Below are positions 9,469 through 19,300 of a DNA stretch of 64,000 nucleotides, one piece after another. The notes beneath the pieces are model-generated. The model was not told the origin of the DNA and ran no database searches. It worked only from the letters and a program-made list of their open reading frames with translations. The stretch is taken from positions 1 to 64,000 of the forward strand of contig CALSPX010000008.1 of the NCBI GenBank assembly GCA_943788345.1, written 5' to 3'. Every line of letters starts with the position of its first letter. The first letter of the stretch is position 1. This DNA comes from Ascidiaceihabitans sp023955215. Its GTDB lineage: Bacteria > Pseudomonadota > Alphaproteobacteria > Rhodobacterales > Rhodobacteraceae. Position numbers and translations under genes: made by a program.

Positions 9469-10623
9469 TCACGCGCGGCGCAAAACCCGCGTCACAAGAT
9501 GGGCCAGTAAACCTAGAACCAGCGCCAAGCCAACAAACATAGGCAGTGCGTTGTAGCCAAACACAGCCAATGCGGCGACCATAACGGGCGTTCCCAGCGT
9601 GTTGCCCAGGTTACCCATCTGGGCCATGGCACCGTTGGCCTGCGCCTGTGTGACGGCCGTTTCATTCAATTGCGGCACAACGGCAAAGCTGCCACCTTGG
9701 ATAAGCCCAAGGGCCGCTGCAAGCGCGATACAGGCCGTAATATTGGCGGGATCGGCCCATAACCACATCATACACACTGCGCTGGAGCCAAATCCCCACA
9801 TCACAAGGCTAACCGCAGACATACGGCGCAATGCCCATACGCCAAAAGTCATCGAACTTGCGATAGATGCCAAAGGCATGGCCCCCATCACGGGCGCGCG
9901 TTGCGAGGGATCAAGGAAGGGCGGCAAAACGGTAAGGATTGAGACAAAACAAAACGTATAGAACAACCAGCCAAGGGCGGCGGCAGAGATACGTGGAGAT
10001 CGATAGATCGCGATGTGATCTTTTGCGATGCTTTTTATTGAAATTGTTGTGACCGTTTCAAGCGATGGTATATCCGCCAGCGCAAAGGTCAAAATCACTG
10101 CAAAAACAGCCATGTAGATCGCGTGAGCAAGAAACAGCGACGACACGCCGTAAGCCGCGACCAAAGGCAAACCCCCCCATGTCAGGATTGCAAACGCCAC
10201 ACCAAAGAACGTGCCCCAAAGGGTCAGGGTAAAGCCGCGATGCTGTGGGGCGCTAAGTTGTGCGATCAGTGTTGGGGCGGCGACGACCATCACCAAATGG
10301 GACAGGCCCTCAATCCCACGCAGCGCTAGGAACCATTCAAACGGTGGCAACAGCGCCTGCAGTGCCGAAACCGCTGCGCCCAGCCACAGCGCCCAAAGCA
10401 ATCCACGACGATAACGCAGACGTGCGACCAGAAGCCCCGCTACCACGCCAAAGATGATCCCGATGAACCCAACCAAAGACACGGCAAAGCCAAGTCCAGC
10501 TCCTGCATCAGGATAGACGCCGGGCAATTGGTCAAAAACCACACTGACCTTGGCATATTGCGCCGCCGCGCCCAATCCTGCGCCCCAAAGTAGGAAGACG
10601 AGGCCAAATGGTGTCTTGCTCAT
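9469..10623 (-). CDS. MFS transporter
   Basis: Twelve-helix major facilitator superfamily protein of 384 residues from the start MSKTPFGLVFLLWGAGLG. Hydrophobic segments run through the whole length, and the loop LLVARLRYRRGLLWALW between helices 2 and 3 resembles the MFS signature loop. The frame extends upstream to a TTG at 10749, but that extension has a polar composition unlike the family N-terminus, so ATG 10623 is preferred. The gene lies downstream of lpdA in the same direction. No substrate can be named. Confidence 0.85.
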   Translation of the reverse strand: MSKTPFGLVFLLWGAGLGAAAQYAKVSVVFDQLPGVYPDAGAGLGFAVSLVGFIGIIFGVVAGLLVARLRYRRGLLWALWLGAAVSALQALLPPFEWFLALRGIEGLSHLVMVVAAPTLIAQLSAPQHRGFTLTLWGTFFGVAFAILTWGGLPLVAAYGVSSLFLAHAIYMAVFAVILTFALADIPSLETVTTISIKSIAKDHIAIYRSPRISAAALGWLFYTFCFVSILTVLPPFLDPSQRAPVMGAMPLASIASSMTFGVWALRRMSAVSLVMWGFGSSAVCMMWLWADPANITACIALAAALGLIQGGSFAVVPQLNETAVTQAQANGAMAQMGNLGNTLGTPVMVAALAVFGYNALPMFVGLALVLGLLAHLVTRVLRRA

Positions 10624-10749
10624 GTCAAATATGCCTGTGCTCTGGGTGCAAACGAACAATGCGCTGCAGGTACGCAGCGCATTGTTTTTATTGATAATAG
10701 TCATTTGGATGTAGCATAAGGGCACCTGAAGTTTAGGTGCCCTGCTCAA

Positions 10750-12144
10750 TCACATGTGAATCACGCGATCATATGCATCCAAGACACTTTCGTGCATCAT
10801 TTCAGAAAGCGTTGGGTGCGGGAAGACCGTGTTCATCAAATCTTCTTCGGTTGTTTCGAGCTGACGGCCGATAACGTAGCCTTGGATCATCTCAGTCACC
10901 TCAGCGCCAATCATGTGTGCGCCCAACAATTCGCCAGTCTTGGCGTCAAAGATTGTCTTAACCAATCCCTCTGCTTCGCCCAAAGCAATCGCTTTGCCGT
11001 TGCCGATGAAGGGGAAGCGGCCCACTTTGATGTCGTAACCCAGTTCTTTCGCCTTGGCTTCTGTATAGCCAACTGATGCCACTTGAGGGTGGCAGTAGGT
11101 GCAGCCCGCAATCGTTTCCGGTTTTACGGGATGTGCGTGTTTGCCAGCGATCAAATCGGCAACCATCACGCCCTCGTGGCTGGCTTTGTGTGCGAGCCAC
11201 GGCGCGCCTGCGATGTCACCAATCGCATACAAGCCATCAACGCCAGTGCGGCAGTATTCGTCAGTCACAACATGGGTGCGATCCAGCTTTACGCCTAGTT
11301 CTTCAAGGCCAAGCCCTTCAACATTTCCAACAATTCCGACCGCTGAAATGACAGTATCAAAGTCTTGAGTTGTTATTTTACCATCTTTTTCGATATGGGC
11401 AGTCACTTTGCCTTTGGAACGGTCAAGCTTTTTGACCATCGCCTTTTGCATGATTTTCATGCCCTGTTTTTCAAAAGATTTCTTCGCGAATGCGCTTATC
11501 TCTTCGTCTTCAACTGGCAAAACGCGGTCCATGACTTCGACCACAGTCGTGTCAGCACCCAGCGTGTTGTAGAAGCTGGCAAATTCAATTCCGATCGCAC
11601 CAGACCCGATCACCAACAGCTTTTTCGGCATACGTGGTGGTGTCAGTGCCGTCTTGTATGTCCAAACCAAATCGCCGTCTGCCTCAAGGCCTGGCAATTC
11701 GCGTGCACGTGCGCCTGTGGCCAGAACGATGTTCTTGGCTGTCAGCTCTTGTGCGCCTTTTTCACCTTTGACGGAAACACGGCCTTTGGCAGGAATTGTC
11801 GCCTCGCCCATGAATACGGTGACTTTGTTTTTCTTCATCAAGTGACCGATGCCACTGGACAGTTGACCCGCGATGCCGCGTGAACGTTTCACAACTGCGT
11901 CCAGATCGTAGCCAATGTTGTCTGCTTTCAGGCCAAATTCTTTGGCGCGGTGCATCAAGTGGAACACTTCGGACGAACGCAACATCGCTTTGGTTGGGAT
12001 ACAGCCCCAGTTCAAGCAGATGCCACCAAGATGTTCGCGTTCAACAACGGCGACCTTCATCCCCAATTGCGCGCCGCGAATAGCAGCCACATAGCCACCG
12101 GGGCCTGCCCCAATAACAATCAGATCAAAGGAAGTGTCAGCCAT
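10750..12144 (-). CDS. lpdA: dihydrolipoyl dehydrogenase (E3)
   Basis: FAD flavoprotein that reoxidises lipoyl groups of 2-oxoacid dehydrogenase complexes with NAD. The 464 residues match the family length. Visible are the FAD motif GAGPGGYVAAIRGA near residue 12, the redox disulfide in GGICLNWGCIPTKA, the NAD motif GSGAIGIEFASF near residue 180, AIGDIAG, and the C-terminal active-site HPTLSEMMHE. It stands alone rather than inside the pdh operon, but carries the same inverted repeat upstream (12176-12193) as pdhA, which suggests that it serves the pyruvate dehydrogenase complex. Confidence 0.97.
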   Translation of the reverse strand: MADTSFDLIVIGAGPGGYVAAIRGAQLGMKVAVVEREHLGGICLNWGCIPTKAMLRSSEVFHLMHRAKEFGLKADNIGYDLDAVVKRSRGIAGQLSSGIGHLMKKNKVTVFMGEATIPAKGRVSVKGEKGAQELTAKNIVLATGARARELPGLEADGDLVWTYKTALTPPRMPKKLLVIGSGAIGIEFASFYNTLGADTTVVEVMDRVLPVEDEEISAFAKKSFEKQGMKIMQKAMVKKLDRSKGKVTAHIEKDGKITTQDFDTVISAVGIVGNVEGLGLEELGVKLDRTHVVTDEYCRTGVDGLYAIGDIAGAPWLAHKASHEGVMVADLIAGKHAHPVKPETIAGCTYCHPQVASVGYTEAKAKELGYDIKVGRFPFIGNGKAIALGEAEGLVKTIFDAKTGELLGAHMIGAEVTEMIQGYVIGRQLETTEEDLMNTVFPHPTLSEMMHESVLDAYDRVIHM

Positions 12145-12175
12145 GTTGCGCCCTCACATTGCAGCGTTTCAAATT

Positions 12176-12193
12176 TAGTTCACCGTTAAACTA
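12176..12193. promoter_or_regulatory. inverted repeat upstream of lpdA, shared with pdhA
   Basis: TAGTTCACCGTTAAACTA, an 18-bp imperfect palindrome ending 31 bases before the lpdA start. It matches TAGTTTAACACTAAACTA upstream of pdhA in length, spacing and 14 of 18 positions. It is probably the operator of a common regulator of the pyruvate dehydrogenase genes. The regulator itself is not in this window. Confidence 0.65.
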
Positions 12194-12276
12194 GTTTTGC
12201 ACAGGATGCAATTCGCGTGACCCGCGTTCTATCAGGGATTTCCTAACAATAAGCTTAGGTGCCTAGAAACAGGGGT

Positions 12277-12861
12277 TTAGGCTGCTTTGTCCGCTTGAAG
12301 GTCACGCAATGTCGATGAATATCCACCCGCTTCGAGGTAGGCGCGTTCATGGACTGATGTTGCGCGTTGCAGAGCATCGTTGCGATACGGGAAGCGGCCA
12401 AATTGGCGGATCACATCGCGGTGTGCCCGCGCGTGCAACAAATTGCCCGGCCCCTGCTCAGGCATACGGTCGCACATTAAGCGTACGCAACGTTCCTGAT
12501 CGCATAGGTTTTCAGAGTGCATCAGCGGCATGTAAAAGAACTGGCGCGCGGGTTCATCGACCCGCATGTCCCATCCCTTATCAATCGCGGATTTGGCTGC
12601 GGCCAGCGCGGCGCGGTCAGATGCGAATGCTTTGCCTGAACCGCGGAACATGTTCCGTGGGAATTGGTCCATCAGTATGATGTAGGCCAATGCACCGTTG
12701 GGATAGGTCAGCCACAGTGAGTGACGGCCTGCACAGGCCCCTTCCCATGTTTCCATGAACTTATCACGGATTTCTTGATCAAGTGCGTCGTCCTGCACGT
12801 ACCATTGTTTTGGTTCACATTCATCTAACCAAAAGCGCAACACATCATCCGGCCCAACCAT
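12277..12861 (-). CDS. DUF924 family protein
   Basis: A 194-residue soluble protein starting MVGPDDVLRFWLDECEPKQW. The DUF924 pattern is clear: an N-terminal VLRFWLDE, YIILMDQFPRNMFRGS in the middle, FFYMPLMHSEN, and a C-terminal RFPYRNDAL. The family is helical and resembles TPR proteins, with no established biochemical role. The gene lies between lpdA and a transporter, both on the same strand but separated by over 90 bases, so operon membership is doubtful. The start is preceded by GGAGAATTCACC. Confidence 0.88.
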   Translation of the reverse strand: MVGPDDVLRFWLDECEPKQWYVQDDALDQEIRDKFMETWEGACAGRHSLWLTYPNGALAYIILMDQFPRNMFRGSGKAFASDRAALAAAKSAIDKGWDMRVDEPARQFFYMPLMHSENLCDQERCVRLMCDRMPEQGPGNLLHARAHRDVIRQFGRFPYRNDALQRATSVHERAYLEAGGYSSTLRDLQADKAA

Positions 12862-12954
12862 GGTGAATTCTCCTGCAATTCCATAGCGTCAATAATTCGA
12901 CGTTAGCCTAGCTTGCAAAAAAGAACAGTCACTATTTGCGACAATTGCGTCATA

Positions 12955-14223
12955 TTATTCGGCAGGGATTTCGCTTTCGTCCTCTAGATCGGTTTCAATC
13001 GCGTATTCTTGCGCAATTTCCATCGCAACAGGTGTCATTGCAGACTGGGACATCGCAACAAAACTACCTGTTTCATCAACAGGAATAGCGGCGCGCTGGG
13101 TCGCACGGTAGACCGCGTAAATCGCAAGCATCGCGAACAGAACGCCAATCAGCATGTAGAAACCAGAGGGGCCAAAAACCCCCATCATCCACCCCGTTAT
13201 CAACGGGCCACTTACGGCACCAAGCCCGTTTAGAAAGATCATTCCGCCAGAACCCGCAGCCATATCCTCGTGATCCAAAAAGTCATTGGTGTACGCAAGA
13301 AGAAGTGAATACAGTGGGTTAGACGTGCTTCCCATCAAAAATGCAGCTACCAATATGAGAGTGAAGTCGCCGTTTGACATCACACCAATGCTGGCACCCA
13401 CAGCACCAACGGCTGCAGTCAAAGCAATCAACGCGCGGCGATCCATCCGGTCAGACAGCCACCCGATTGGGTACTGAGTGATCATGCCGCCGATAAAGAT
13501 GGTAGCAACAAATGTTGAAATTTCACCAACGGACAATCCAGCCTCAGACCCGTAAACCGACGCCATTCCGAACTGGGCAGAGAAAACGCCGCCAAGCAAA
13601 AACATACCAACGCAGCCCAAGGGGGAAAATCCCATCAATTCGCGCAAACTCATCGCTTTGGTGGTTTCAAAGGCGGGTGTTGGGCTAATGGAAAGCAAAA
13701 TGGGTGTGATTGCGATGCTCACAAGGATGGATGGGATCACGAACAGCACGTAGCCAGAGGGATCCGCTGTCACCATCAACCCTTGGGCCAAGACGATCCC
13801 AGCCGTCTGTACGATCATATAGATCGACAGCGCTTGACCACGGTTTTCGTTACTTGCCGCATCATTAAGCCAGCTTTCGGCTGTTACAAACACGGCAGAA
13901 AAGCAGAACCCGATCAAGATGCGCCCAAAAACCCAAACCCACGGATTAACAAGTGTGGGATAGAGGATCATTACCGCCGAAATAAGGGAGGCCAATGCGG
14001 CAAAGACCCGAACGTGCCCAACCCTGCGGATCAGGTTTGGGGCCATGCGGGAACCGCCAAGAAAGCCAATGAAATATGCAGAAATAACCACCGACATTTC
14101 GAATGTACCGAAATTTTCGATCTGGCCACGTACACCTAATAGCGTACTTTGCATTCCGTTGCCGACCATCAATAGGCCCATACCAAGCAACAATGCCCAC
14201 GCGCTGGAAATAACTTGTAACAT
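12955..14223 (-). CDS. MFS transporter, YcaD-like
   Basis: A 422-residue major facilitator protein with about twelve hydrophobic segments. The N-terminal half carries YFIGFLGGSRMAPNLIRRVGH, the loop between helices 2 and 3, and FCFSAVFVTAESWLND, a pattern of the YcaD/putative transporter subgroup. A polar acidic tail follows the last helix (from about residue 385, ending DLEDESEIPAE). No substrate can be inferred. A divergent or independent promoter probably lies in the 110 bases before 14334. Confidence 0.82.
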   Translation of the reverse strand: MLQVISSAWALLLGMGLLMVGNGMQSTLLGVRGQIENFGTFEMSVVISAYFIGFLGGSRMAPNLIRRVGHVRVFAALASLISAVMILYPTLVNPWVWVFGRILIGFCFSAVFVTAESWLNDAASNENRGQALSIYMIVQTAGIVLAQGLMVTADPSGYVLFVIPSILVSIAITPILLSISPTPAFETTKAMSLRELMGFSPLGCVGMFLLGGVFSAQFGMASVYGSEAGLSVGEISTFVATIFIGGMITQYPIGWLSDRMDRRALIALTAAVGAVGASIGVMSNGDFTLILVAAFLMGSTSNPLYSLLLAYTNDFLDHEDMAAGSGGMIFLNGLGAVSGPLITGWMMGVFGPSGFYMLIGVLFAMLAIYAVYRATQRAAIPVDETGSFVAMSQSAMTPVAMEIAQEYAIETDLEDESEIPAE

Positions 14224-14333
14224 AACGACGCTCCACGCCTAAAATACCAATTTACTCATTCCCTGTGACAGGTCGCAAGGGTGCAGTCCGTGCCACAGAC
14301 GACATCCTATAAGTCGCATTCGTCTTGTTGGCG

Positions 14334-15392
14334 TTAATCTGCTTGATCGGGGATCAGCAGTGAAGAGTCGCCGTATGAGAAGAAACGATAGTTTTGTGCG
14401 ATGGCGTGATCATAGATTTCACGCAATCGATCCTGCCCCATAAGCGCAGAAACCAACATCATCAATGTCGATTTTGGCAGATGGAAATTGGTCATCAACG
14501 CGTCAGCCACGTTGAAGGTAAAGCCGGGGTAAATGAAGATGTCTGTGTCCCCTTCCCATGCCTCGATTTTACCGCCACGTGCTGCTGTTTCAATAAGGCG
14601 CAGCGCCGTGGTCCCAACAGGGATTACGCGCCCACCTGCCGCTTTGGTTGCGTTGATTTCATCAGCAGTTTGTGCGCTGACGCGGCCCCATTCGGAATGC
14701 ATCTTATGGGTGAGAACGTCATCGACTTTAACGGGCAGAAATGTGCCGGCGCCCACATGCAGGGTCACACGGCTGAACTGCACGCCAAGGGCGGCCAATT
14801 CGTCTAGAAGGTCCTGATCAAAGTGCAAAGAGGCTGTGGGGGCTGCAACTGCGCCTGTGTGCGTCGCGAAAACGGTTTGATAGTCGTGGTGATCTTGTTC
14901 ATCAGCGGGGCGTTTCGCCGCAATATAAGGTGGCAATGGCATTGCGCCTGCCTTGTTCAACGCGGCCTCGAAATCATCGCCGTCAAGGTTGAAACGCAAA
15001 TGGCCCTGACCATCGGCAACACCTTCCAGTGTCGCAGACAATCCTGCTCCAAACTGGACTTCTTCACCAAGCTTCACTTTTTTCAGTGGCTTTAGCAACG
15101 CGGCCCAGGTGCCATTTGGCTGTGGTTCAAGCAAGGTCACGTCAATACGTGCTTGTGTCAGCCCTTGGGCCGAAGTACGTGCACGGGTGCCTGATAATCG
15201 CGCCGGAATAACCTTGGTGTCATTCAGGACCATTCGATCCCCTGCCCGCAGCCATTTGCCAAGGTCGTGCACTTGGGCATCCGTTGTCTGGGCACCCTGC
15301 GCGACCAGCAAACGTGCGGACGTGCGCGGCACCGCTGGGCGGGTCGCAATAAGGTCTTCGGGAAGGTCGAAATCAAAATCTGAAAGCTGCAT
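14334..15392 (-). CDS. queA: S-adenosylmethionine:tRNA ribosyltransferase-isomerase
   Basis: Transfers the ribosyl moiety of SAM to 7-aminomethyl-7-deazaguanine in tRNA, giving epoxyqueuosine. The start MQLSDFDFDLPEDLIA at 15392 fits the family N-terminus; the longer frame to 15428 adds 12 unrelated residues. Conserved blocks include RPAVPRTSARLLV, DRMVLNDTKVIPARL, HVGAGTFLPV, GTTALRLIETAA, FIYPGFTF and TNFHLPKSTLMMLVSA. The 352 residues match the usual length. The gene is followed at 15428-15482 by the end of the AsmA-like gene on the same strand. Confidence 0.96.
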   Translation of the reverse strand: MQLSDFDFDLPEDLIATRPAVPRTSARLLVAQGAQTTDAQVHDLGKWLRAGDRMVLNDTKVIPARLSGTRARTSAQGLTQARIDVTLLEPQPNGTWAALLKPLKKVKLGEEVQFGAGLSATLEGVADGQGHLRFNLDGDDFEAALNKAGAMPLPPYIAAKRPADEQDHHDYQTVFATHTGAVAAPTASLHFDQDLLDELAALGVQFSRVTLHVGAGTFLPVKVDDVLTHKMHSEWGRVSAQTADEINATKAAGGRVIPVGTTALRLIETAARGGKIEAWEGDTDIFIYPGFTFNVADALMTNFHLPKSTLMMLVSALMGQDRLREIYDHAIAQNYRFFSYGDSSLLIPDQAD

Positions 15393-15481
15393 AAAATGGC
15401 CCATACAGTCCTGTAAAACGATCATCAAGCGTTAGCGTTATAACCATGGGATGAAAGATCCGGTGGCGATAGCGCTGCGTA

Positions 15482-18400
15482 TTAGTTTTGTACTTTGGGC
15501 GCAGGGGCGCGGAATTTCTCGCGGAACATACCAGGAGTGAAGACAGACAATGGGTTCACACTGACTTTGGGAGATTTCGCTGGGCCGCTTAAGTTATAGT
15601 TAAAACCAATCAGCCCCTCACCTTTGCGCGTGAAAATGCTGCCGATGCCATTCAGGAAGAACAGCGGCGACACCACACCTTGCATATCAAGTGTGCCCTT
15701 ATCTACAGCGTAAACACCGTCCATTGAGATCCCCATTGAGGGTCCAACCGCGCTGGCATTTATGAGCGTCATAGTGGAGGGGGTTAGGTGGAAATCTGCC
15801 TCAACTTCCTGAAAGTGGATGCCAGAGCCACCCATTTGTTCCAAAAGCCCAACGACACTTAAGGTGTTCAAGAGCGCCGCAATTGCTGGCGCGTCTTTCA
15901 CACGGGTATTTTCCACATAAAGCTTACCGTCAAACGCGCCATCTTTGCCCACGGGCAACAGTGCCAATGATAGGTCGCCGCCCCGCGCTTGTTTCAACAG
16001 ACCTGCGGATGCGAACACACCGCCCGCATTGTCCGATTTGATCCGCACCGCCGAGCGCCCGTTTTGCGGCAAAACTTGTCCCTTAATTTGTGTGCCACCA
16101 TTCAGCCCCGCGGTAAAATTGCCGTCCAAGCCGTTCTTGGTGATAAAGGTCCCGCGCATATCAGTCAGCGCCAGTGTGTCCGTGATCTGCAACTTGTCCA
16201 ACCTAAGGTTCAATGGGCCGCCGTCACCGCCGCCCTGCCCCCCACCTTGGCCGAATTCCGCTTTGCGCAGGTCCAAGCTGCCACCCGACACATCGATTTT
16301 TACAGGTTTCCCTTGGCCTTGGCCCGTTAAAACAACTGGCGCGCGTAGCCAGTTGCCCACCGTCACGCGGCTAAAGTTGGCCTGATCCAAACCACCGCCC
16401 TTGAGGGTCGTGATTTTGCCACGCGCGGTAAGGCCCGGTGCATCCAATACGATATCATCAATAACCGGTCGTTCGCCCAATCTGCCCGTCAGGGTTAGTT
16501 GACCAGCCGCCTTAGAAGATTTGCGCCACCCAAGGGCAGGAATGCTTATACCCACTCCACGCAAATTTGAGGTCAGTGACAGCGCTGGCGCTTCGTCTTT
16601 TGCCAGATCGAGAGTCAGCTCACCATTGCCCGCCCCTGAAAACGTACCAGCCGGAAGCCCGATGTTGAATTCATCGATCAAGCGTTCTGACAATTCGATT
16701 GTCCCTTTGATCTGACTTCGGCCACCGTTGTCTTTGCCTATGGCCTGCGACCATTGCGCATCGAACGGCACATTGCCGATCCGCCCCGGGCCAAAGATGC
16801 GCACCCCATTGTTGGATACATCTATTTGCAGTGCATTTGACGCTATAACTTTGTCTGGGACCAAACCGGATGCTTTTACAGATAACAACGTGCCCGTTGC
16901 GCTGTATTTGATTTCGCTGGACTGAACGCCCCGACGCAATGGAACCGTGACGTTACCCTCCAACACCGCACGTCCATCTGCCAGTGTGACGGGAAGGCCC
17001 GCTTTATCCATCACTTCTAACTTGGGTTGGTTGAGCAAGGACAAGGCCGCTGTGATTGTGCTTTGTGTTGTAAGTTGGACCTCGCCAACAACTTTGCCCT
17101 TCAGCGTCACATCAGGGATAATGAAGGCCGACCCTGCGACATCAATATTACCGCCTTGTGGGGCGCGGACTTGCCCTTCATCAATCGCGACAACAAACCG
17201 ATTGGACAGCATGGTTGCATGACCGCTGGCCCCAGTCACGGGCGGCATTGTTTTCATAAACTGAACATCAGCACTGTCAAAATTAAAGCTGACAAACGTA
17301 TTGGTGCGTTGATCGTCGCCCCCCCGCAAAGCAACGTCCAGATTCGACAAACTTCCCGCCAAAAGGTTTTGATTGATCCATTTGCGTGTTGGGATCGCTA
17401 GGTTTTCAGGCCAAAGCGCTAAAAGCCGCTTGGGATCAATCCCGTCCATTTGCGCATTCGCGGCATAGTCCCAACCTTCTTTATCAGCCGATAGATCCCC
17501 ATCAAGGCGCAAAATCTGGCCTTGGTCCGCAATCTGAAGGCGTCCAACCTTGAACAAGAACGGATCAAGCTTGAGCTGGAAATCCATGTCTGCGGCATCA
17601 AACAAAGCTGGTGTATCATACAGATCATCCGGATTGATCGCGATGTCTGACAGTGTGAACTGTCCTACCAACTCATCCAGAACACCGTTGTCCAATCCAC
17701 TGAGAACAGCCTGTCCATCAGTGTTAACGGTCAGCCATTTGCTTTTTATCGACAACTCGTCAAAATCAATGGTTTGGCGTTTTGGATCATAGGTTAGATA
17801 GCTGCGAGCAGAGGAAAACGGGATGGGTTTGGCCGCATCGGTGGGCTGCACAACACCTTCCCCGATTTGCAAGGTTGCACTCAGTGGCGCGAGCGTTCCA
17901 TCCGTTAACACACCACTGCGCAAAGCACCTGAGATAGGCGCGCGCAAAACGGACAACCACCCAAGTGCTGGGCTTTGAAGCGAGATGTCTTGCGCTGCGA
18001 TGTCTGAAATGTTCAGTCCAAATTCCGCACGCTTGTCGCCCAATTCACTGGTGTAATTTGCCTCAAGCGTGGCAACACTGCTGCCACCGCTGAGCAAAGC
18101 CAAGTCAGCGGAAAGGTCCAAAACCCCGCTTTTGCGGCCCAAACGCAGCCGCCCACCATCAATAACCCACACCCGTTGCGATCGCGTATCTTCATAGCGC
18201 AATGTCAGCGCCTGAATTTCCGCACTGCTTAATGCGCTGAGTTCTGGTAATTCAAAGGCGGCATCAAGCTGTTCGATCAAAGCAGGCAAGTTTGCGGCCT
18301 CTTTGGATGGCGCAGACAATGCCGATCCACCACGCAAACTCATGTTTCCTTCAATGTCGCGCAACAACGTGGCAAACACGCCTGAAATTGAAATCGATTT

Positions 18401-18769
18401 TGGTTTTATGTCGCCGCGTGCCAGAGGGCGCAACGCAAGTTTTGCCCCCGCTTCAGAAAACGCAACAATTTCTTCACCTTGCAGGTTGCGCACCGCCACA
18501 TCACGCACAAGCGCTTGTGGCCCCCAATTGTCGTCCAAGGTGAATTCGATCTCGCCCAATTGGATCTCAAGTTGCGGCGCTGCGACTTTGATGCGTTCAG
18601 AAACAGCGGACTGTATCCAAGCAGGCGCAATAACCGTGCGCCCCACCATGCTTAACAGTCCAACAAACAGCACAACGGCCAGAACCAACACAATTGCGAC
18701 CAGCCACAGCATCGCTTTGCGCAGCAAACTGCGCTTTTTCGGTGCTGGAGGTGTTTGATCGCTGCTCAT
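15482..18769 (-). CDS. AsmA/YhdP-like envelope protein
   Basis: A 1095-residue protein with one N-terminal membrane helix (residues about 17-45, LWLVAIVLVLAVVLFVGLL) and a long periplasmic body rich in beta strands. This is the layout of AsmA-superfamily bridge proteins (YhdP, TamB relatives) proposed to move phospholipid between membranes. The C-terminal part (TPSTMTLINASAVGPSMGIS, then GTLDMQGVVSPLFFLN) matches the DUF3971/AsmA-C type end. Residues around 870 include a short Gly-Gln-rich stretch (GQGGGQGGGDGG). Transport function is inferred from family resemblance only. Confidence 0.8.
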   Translation of the reverse strand: MSSDQTPPAPKKRSLLRKAMLWLVAIVLVLAVVLFVGLLSMVGRTVIAPAWIQSAVSERIKVAAPQLEIQLGEIEFTLDDNWGPQALVRDVAVRNLQGEEIVAFSEAGAKLALRPLARGDIKPKSISISGVFATLLRDIEGNMSLRGGSALSAPSKEAANLPALIEQLDAAFELPELSALSSAEIQALTLRYEDTRSQRVWVIDGGRLRLGRKSGVLDLSADLALLSGGSSVATLEANYTSELGDKRAEFGLNISDIAAQDISLQSPALGWLSVLRAPISGALRSGVLTDGTLAPLSATLQIGEGVVQPTDAAKPIPFSSARSYLTYDPKRQTIDFDELSIKSKWLTVNTDGQAVLSGLDNGVLDELVGQFTLSDIAINPDDLYDTPALFDAADMDFQLKLDPFLFKVGRLQIADQGQILRLDGDLSADKEGWDYAANAQMDGIDPKRLLALWPENLAIPTRKWINQNLLAGSLSNLDVALRGGDDQRTNTFVSFNFDSADVQFMKTMPPVTGASGHATMLSNRFVVAIDEGQVRAPQGGNIDVAGSAFIIPDVTLKGKVVGEVQLTTQSTITAALSLLNQPKLEVMDKAGLPVTLADGRAVLEGNVTVPLRRGVQSSEIKYSATGTLLSVKASGLVPDKVIASNALQIDVSNNGVRIFGPGRIGNVPFDAQWSQAIGKDNGGRSQIKGTIELSERLIDEFNIGLPAGTFSGAGNGELTLDLAKDEAPALSLTSNLRGVGISIPALGWRKSSKAAGQLTLTGRLGERPVIDDIVLDAPGLTARGKITTLKGGGLDQANFSRVTVGNWLRAPVVLTGQGQGKPVKIDVSGGSLDLRKAEFGQGGGQGGGDGGPLNLRLDKLQITDTLALTDMRGTFITKNGLDGNFTAGLNGGTQIKGQVLPQNGRSAVRIKSDNAGGVFASAGLLKQARGGDLSLALLPVGKDGAFDGKLYVENTRVKDAPAIAALLNTLSVVGLLEQMGGSGIHFQEVEADFHLTPSTMTLINASAVGPSMGISMDGVYAVDKGTLDMQGVVSPLFFLNGIGSIFTRKGEGLIGFNYNLSGPAKSPKVSVNPLSVFTPGMFREKFRAPAPKVQN

Positions 18770-18838
18770 GTCTTTATTCTTGTCCGCTTCGCGCTAGTAT
18801 GACAGGCATAATCACAACGGCCAAGCAATGAGGACCAA

Positions 18839-19300
18839 ATGATCGAAGTTTCTGTTACTGCACCCGATTTCACACTCCCCCAAGATGGTGGGGACGACGT
18901 TACACTGTCAGCACTGCAGGGATCGTCTGTCGTTCTCTTCTTTTATCCACGTGATGATACGCCAGGCTGCACAAAGGAATCCATCGGGTTTTCTGAGAGC
19001 CTGCAAGAGTTTGCCGATGCGGGAGCCCAAGTTTTTGGCATTTCCAAAGACAGCCTAACCAAACACGGTAAATTCACCACAAAGCACAGCCTAACGGTGC
19101 CTTTGTTGTCAGACGAACATGGTTCGGTCTGTGAGGATTACGGCGTTTGGAATGAGAAAAACATGTATGGCAAGACCGACATGGGCATTGAACGCACCAC
19201 CGTTTTGATCGGTGCAGATGGCAAAATTGCGCAAATTTGGGCCAAAGTAAAAGTTCCGGGGCACGTTGAAGAGGTTCTAGAGGCTGTGAAGTCCCTGTGA
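18839..19300 (+). CDS. bcp: thioredoxin-dependent peroxiredoxin, Bcp type
   Basis: Reduces hydroperoxides in the cytosol. The 153 residues match the family length. The peroxidatic cysteine lies in YPRDDTPGCTKESIGF, near residue 44. The resolving cysteine usually five residues later in E. coli Bcp is replaced here (KESIGF), so the enzyme is likely of the one-cysteine type within the family. GAGGACCAA precedes ATG 18839. The stop overlaps the GTG start of the next gene (GTGA), so translation of the two is coupled. Confidence 0.95.
   Translation: MIEVSVTAPDFTLPQDGGDDVTLSALQGSSVVLFFYPRDDTPGCTKESIGFSESLQEFADAGAQVFGISKDSLTKHGKFTTKHSLTVPLLSDEHGSVCEDYGVWNEKNMYGKTDMGIERTTVLIGADGKIAQIWAKVKVPGHVEEVLEAVKSL

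Noticed and set aside
10624..10749. N-terminal extension of the MFS transporter to TTG 10749
   Set aside because: The extra 42 residues are polar and unlike MFS N-termini; ATG 10623 gives a normal start.
11365..11883. 172-codon plus-strand frame opposite lpdA
   Set aside because: Antisense shadow with no motif; lpdA is intact in this region.
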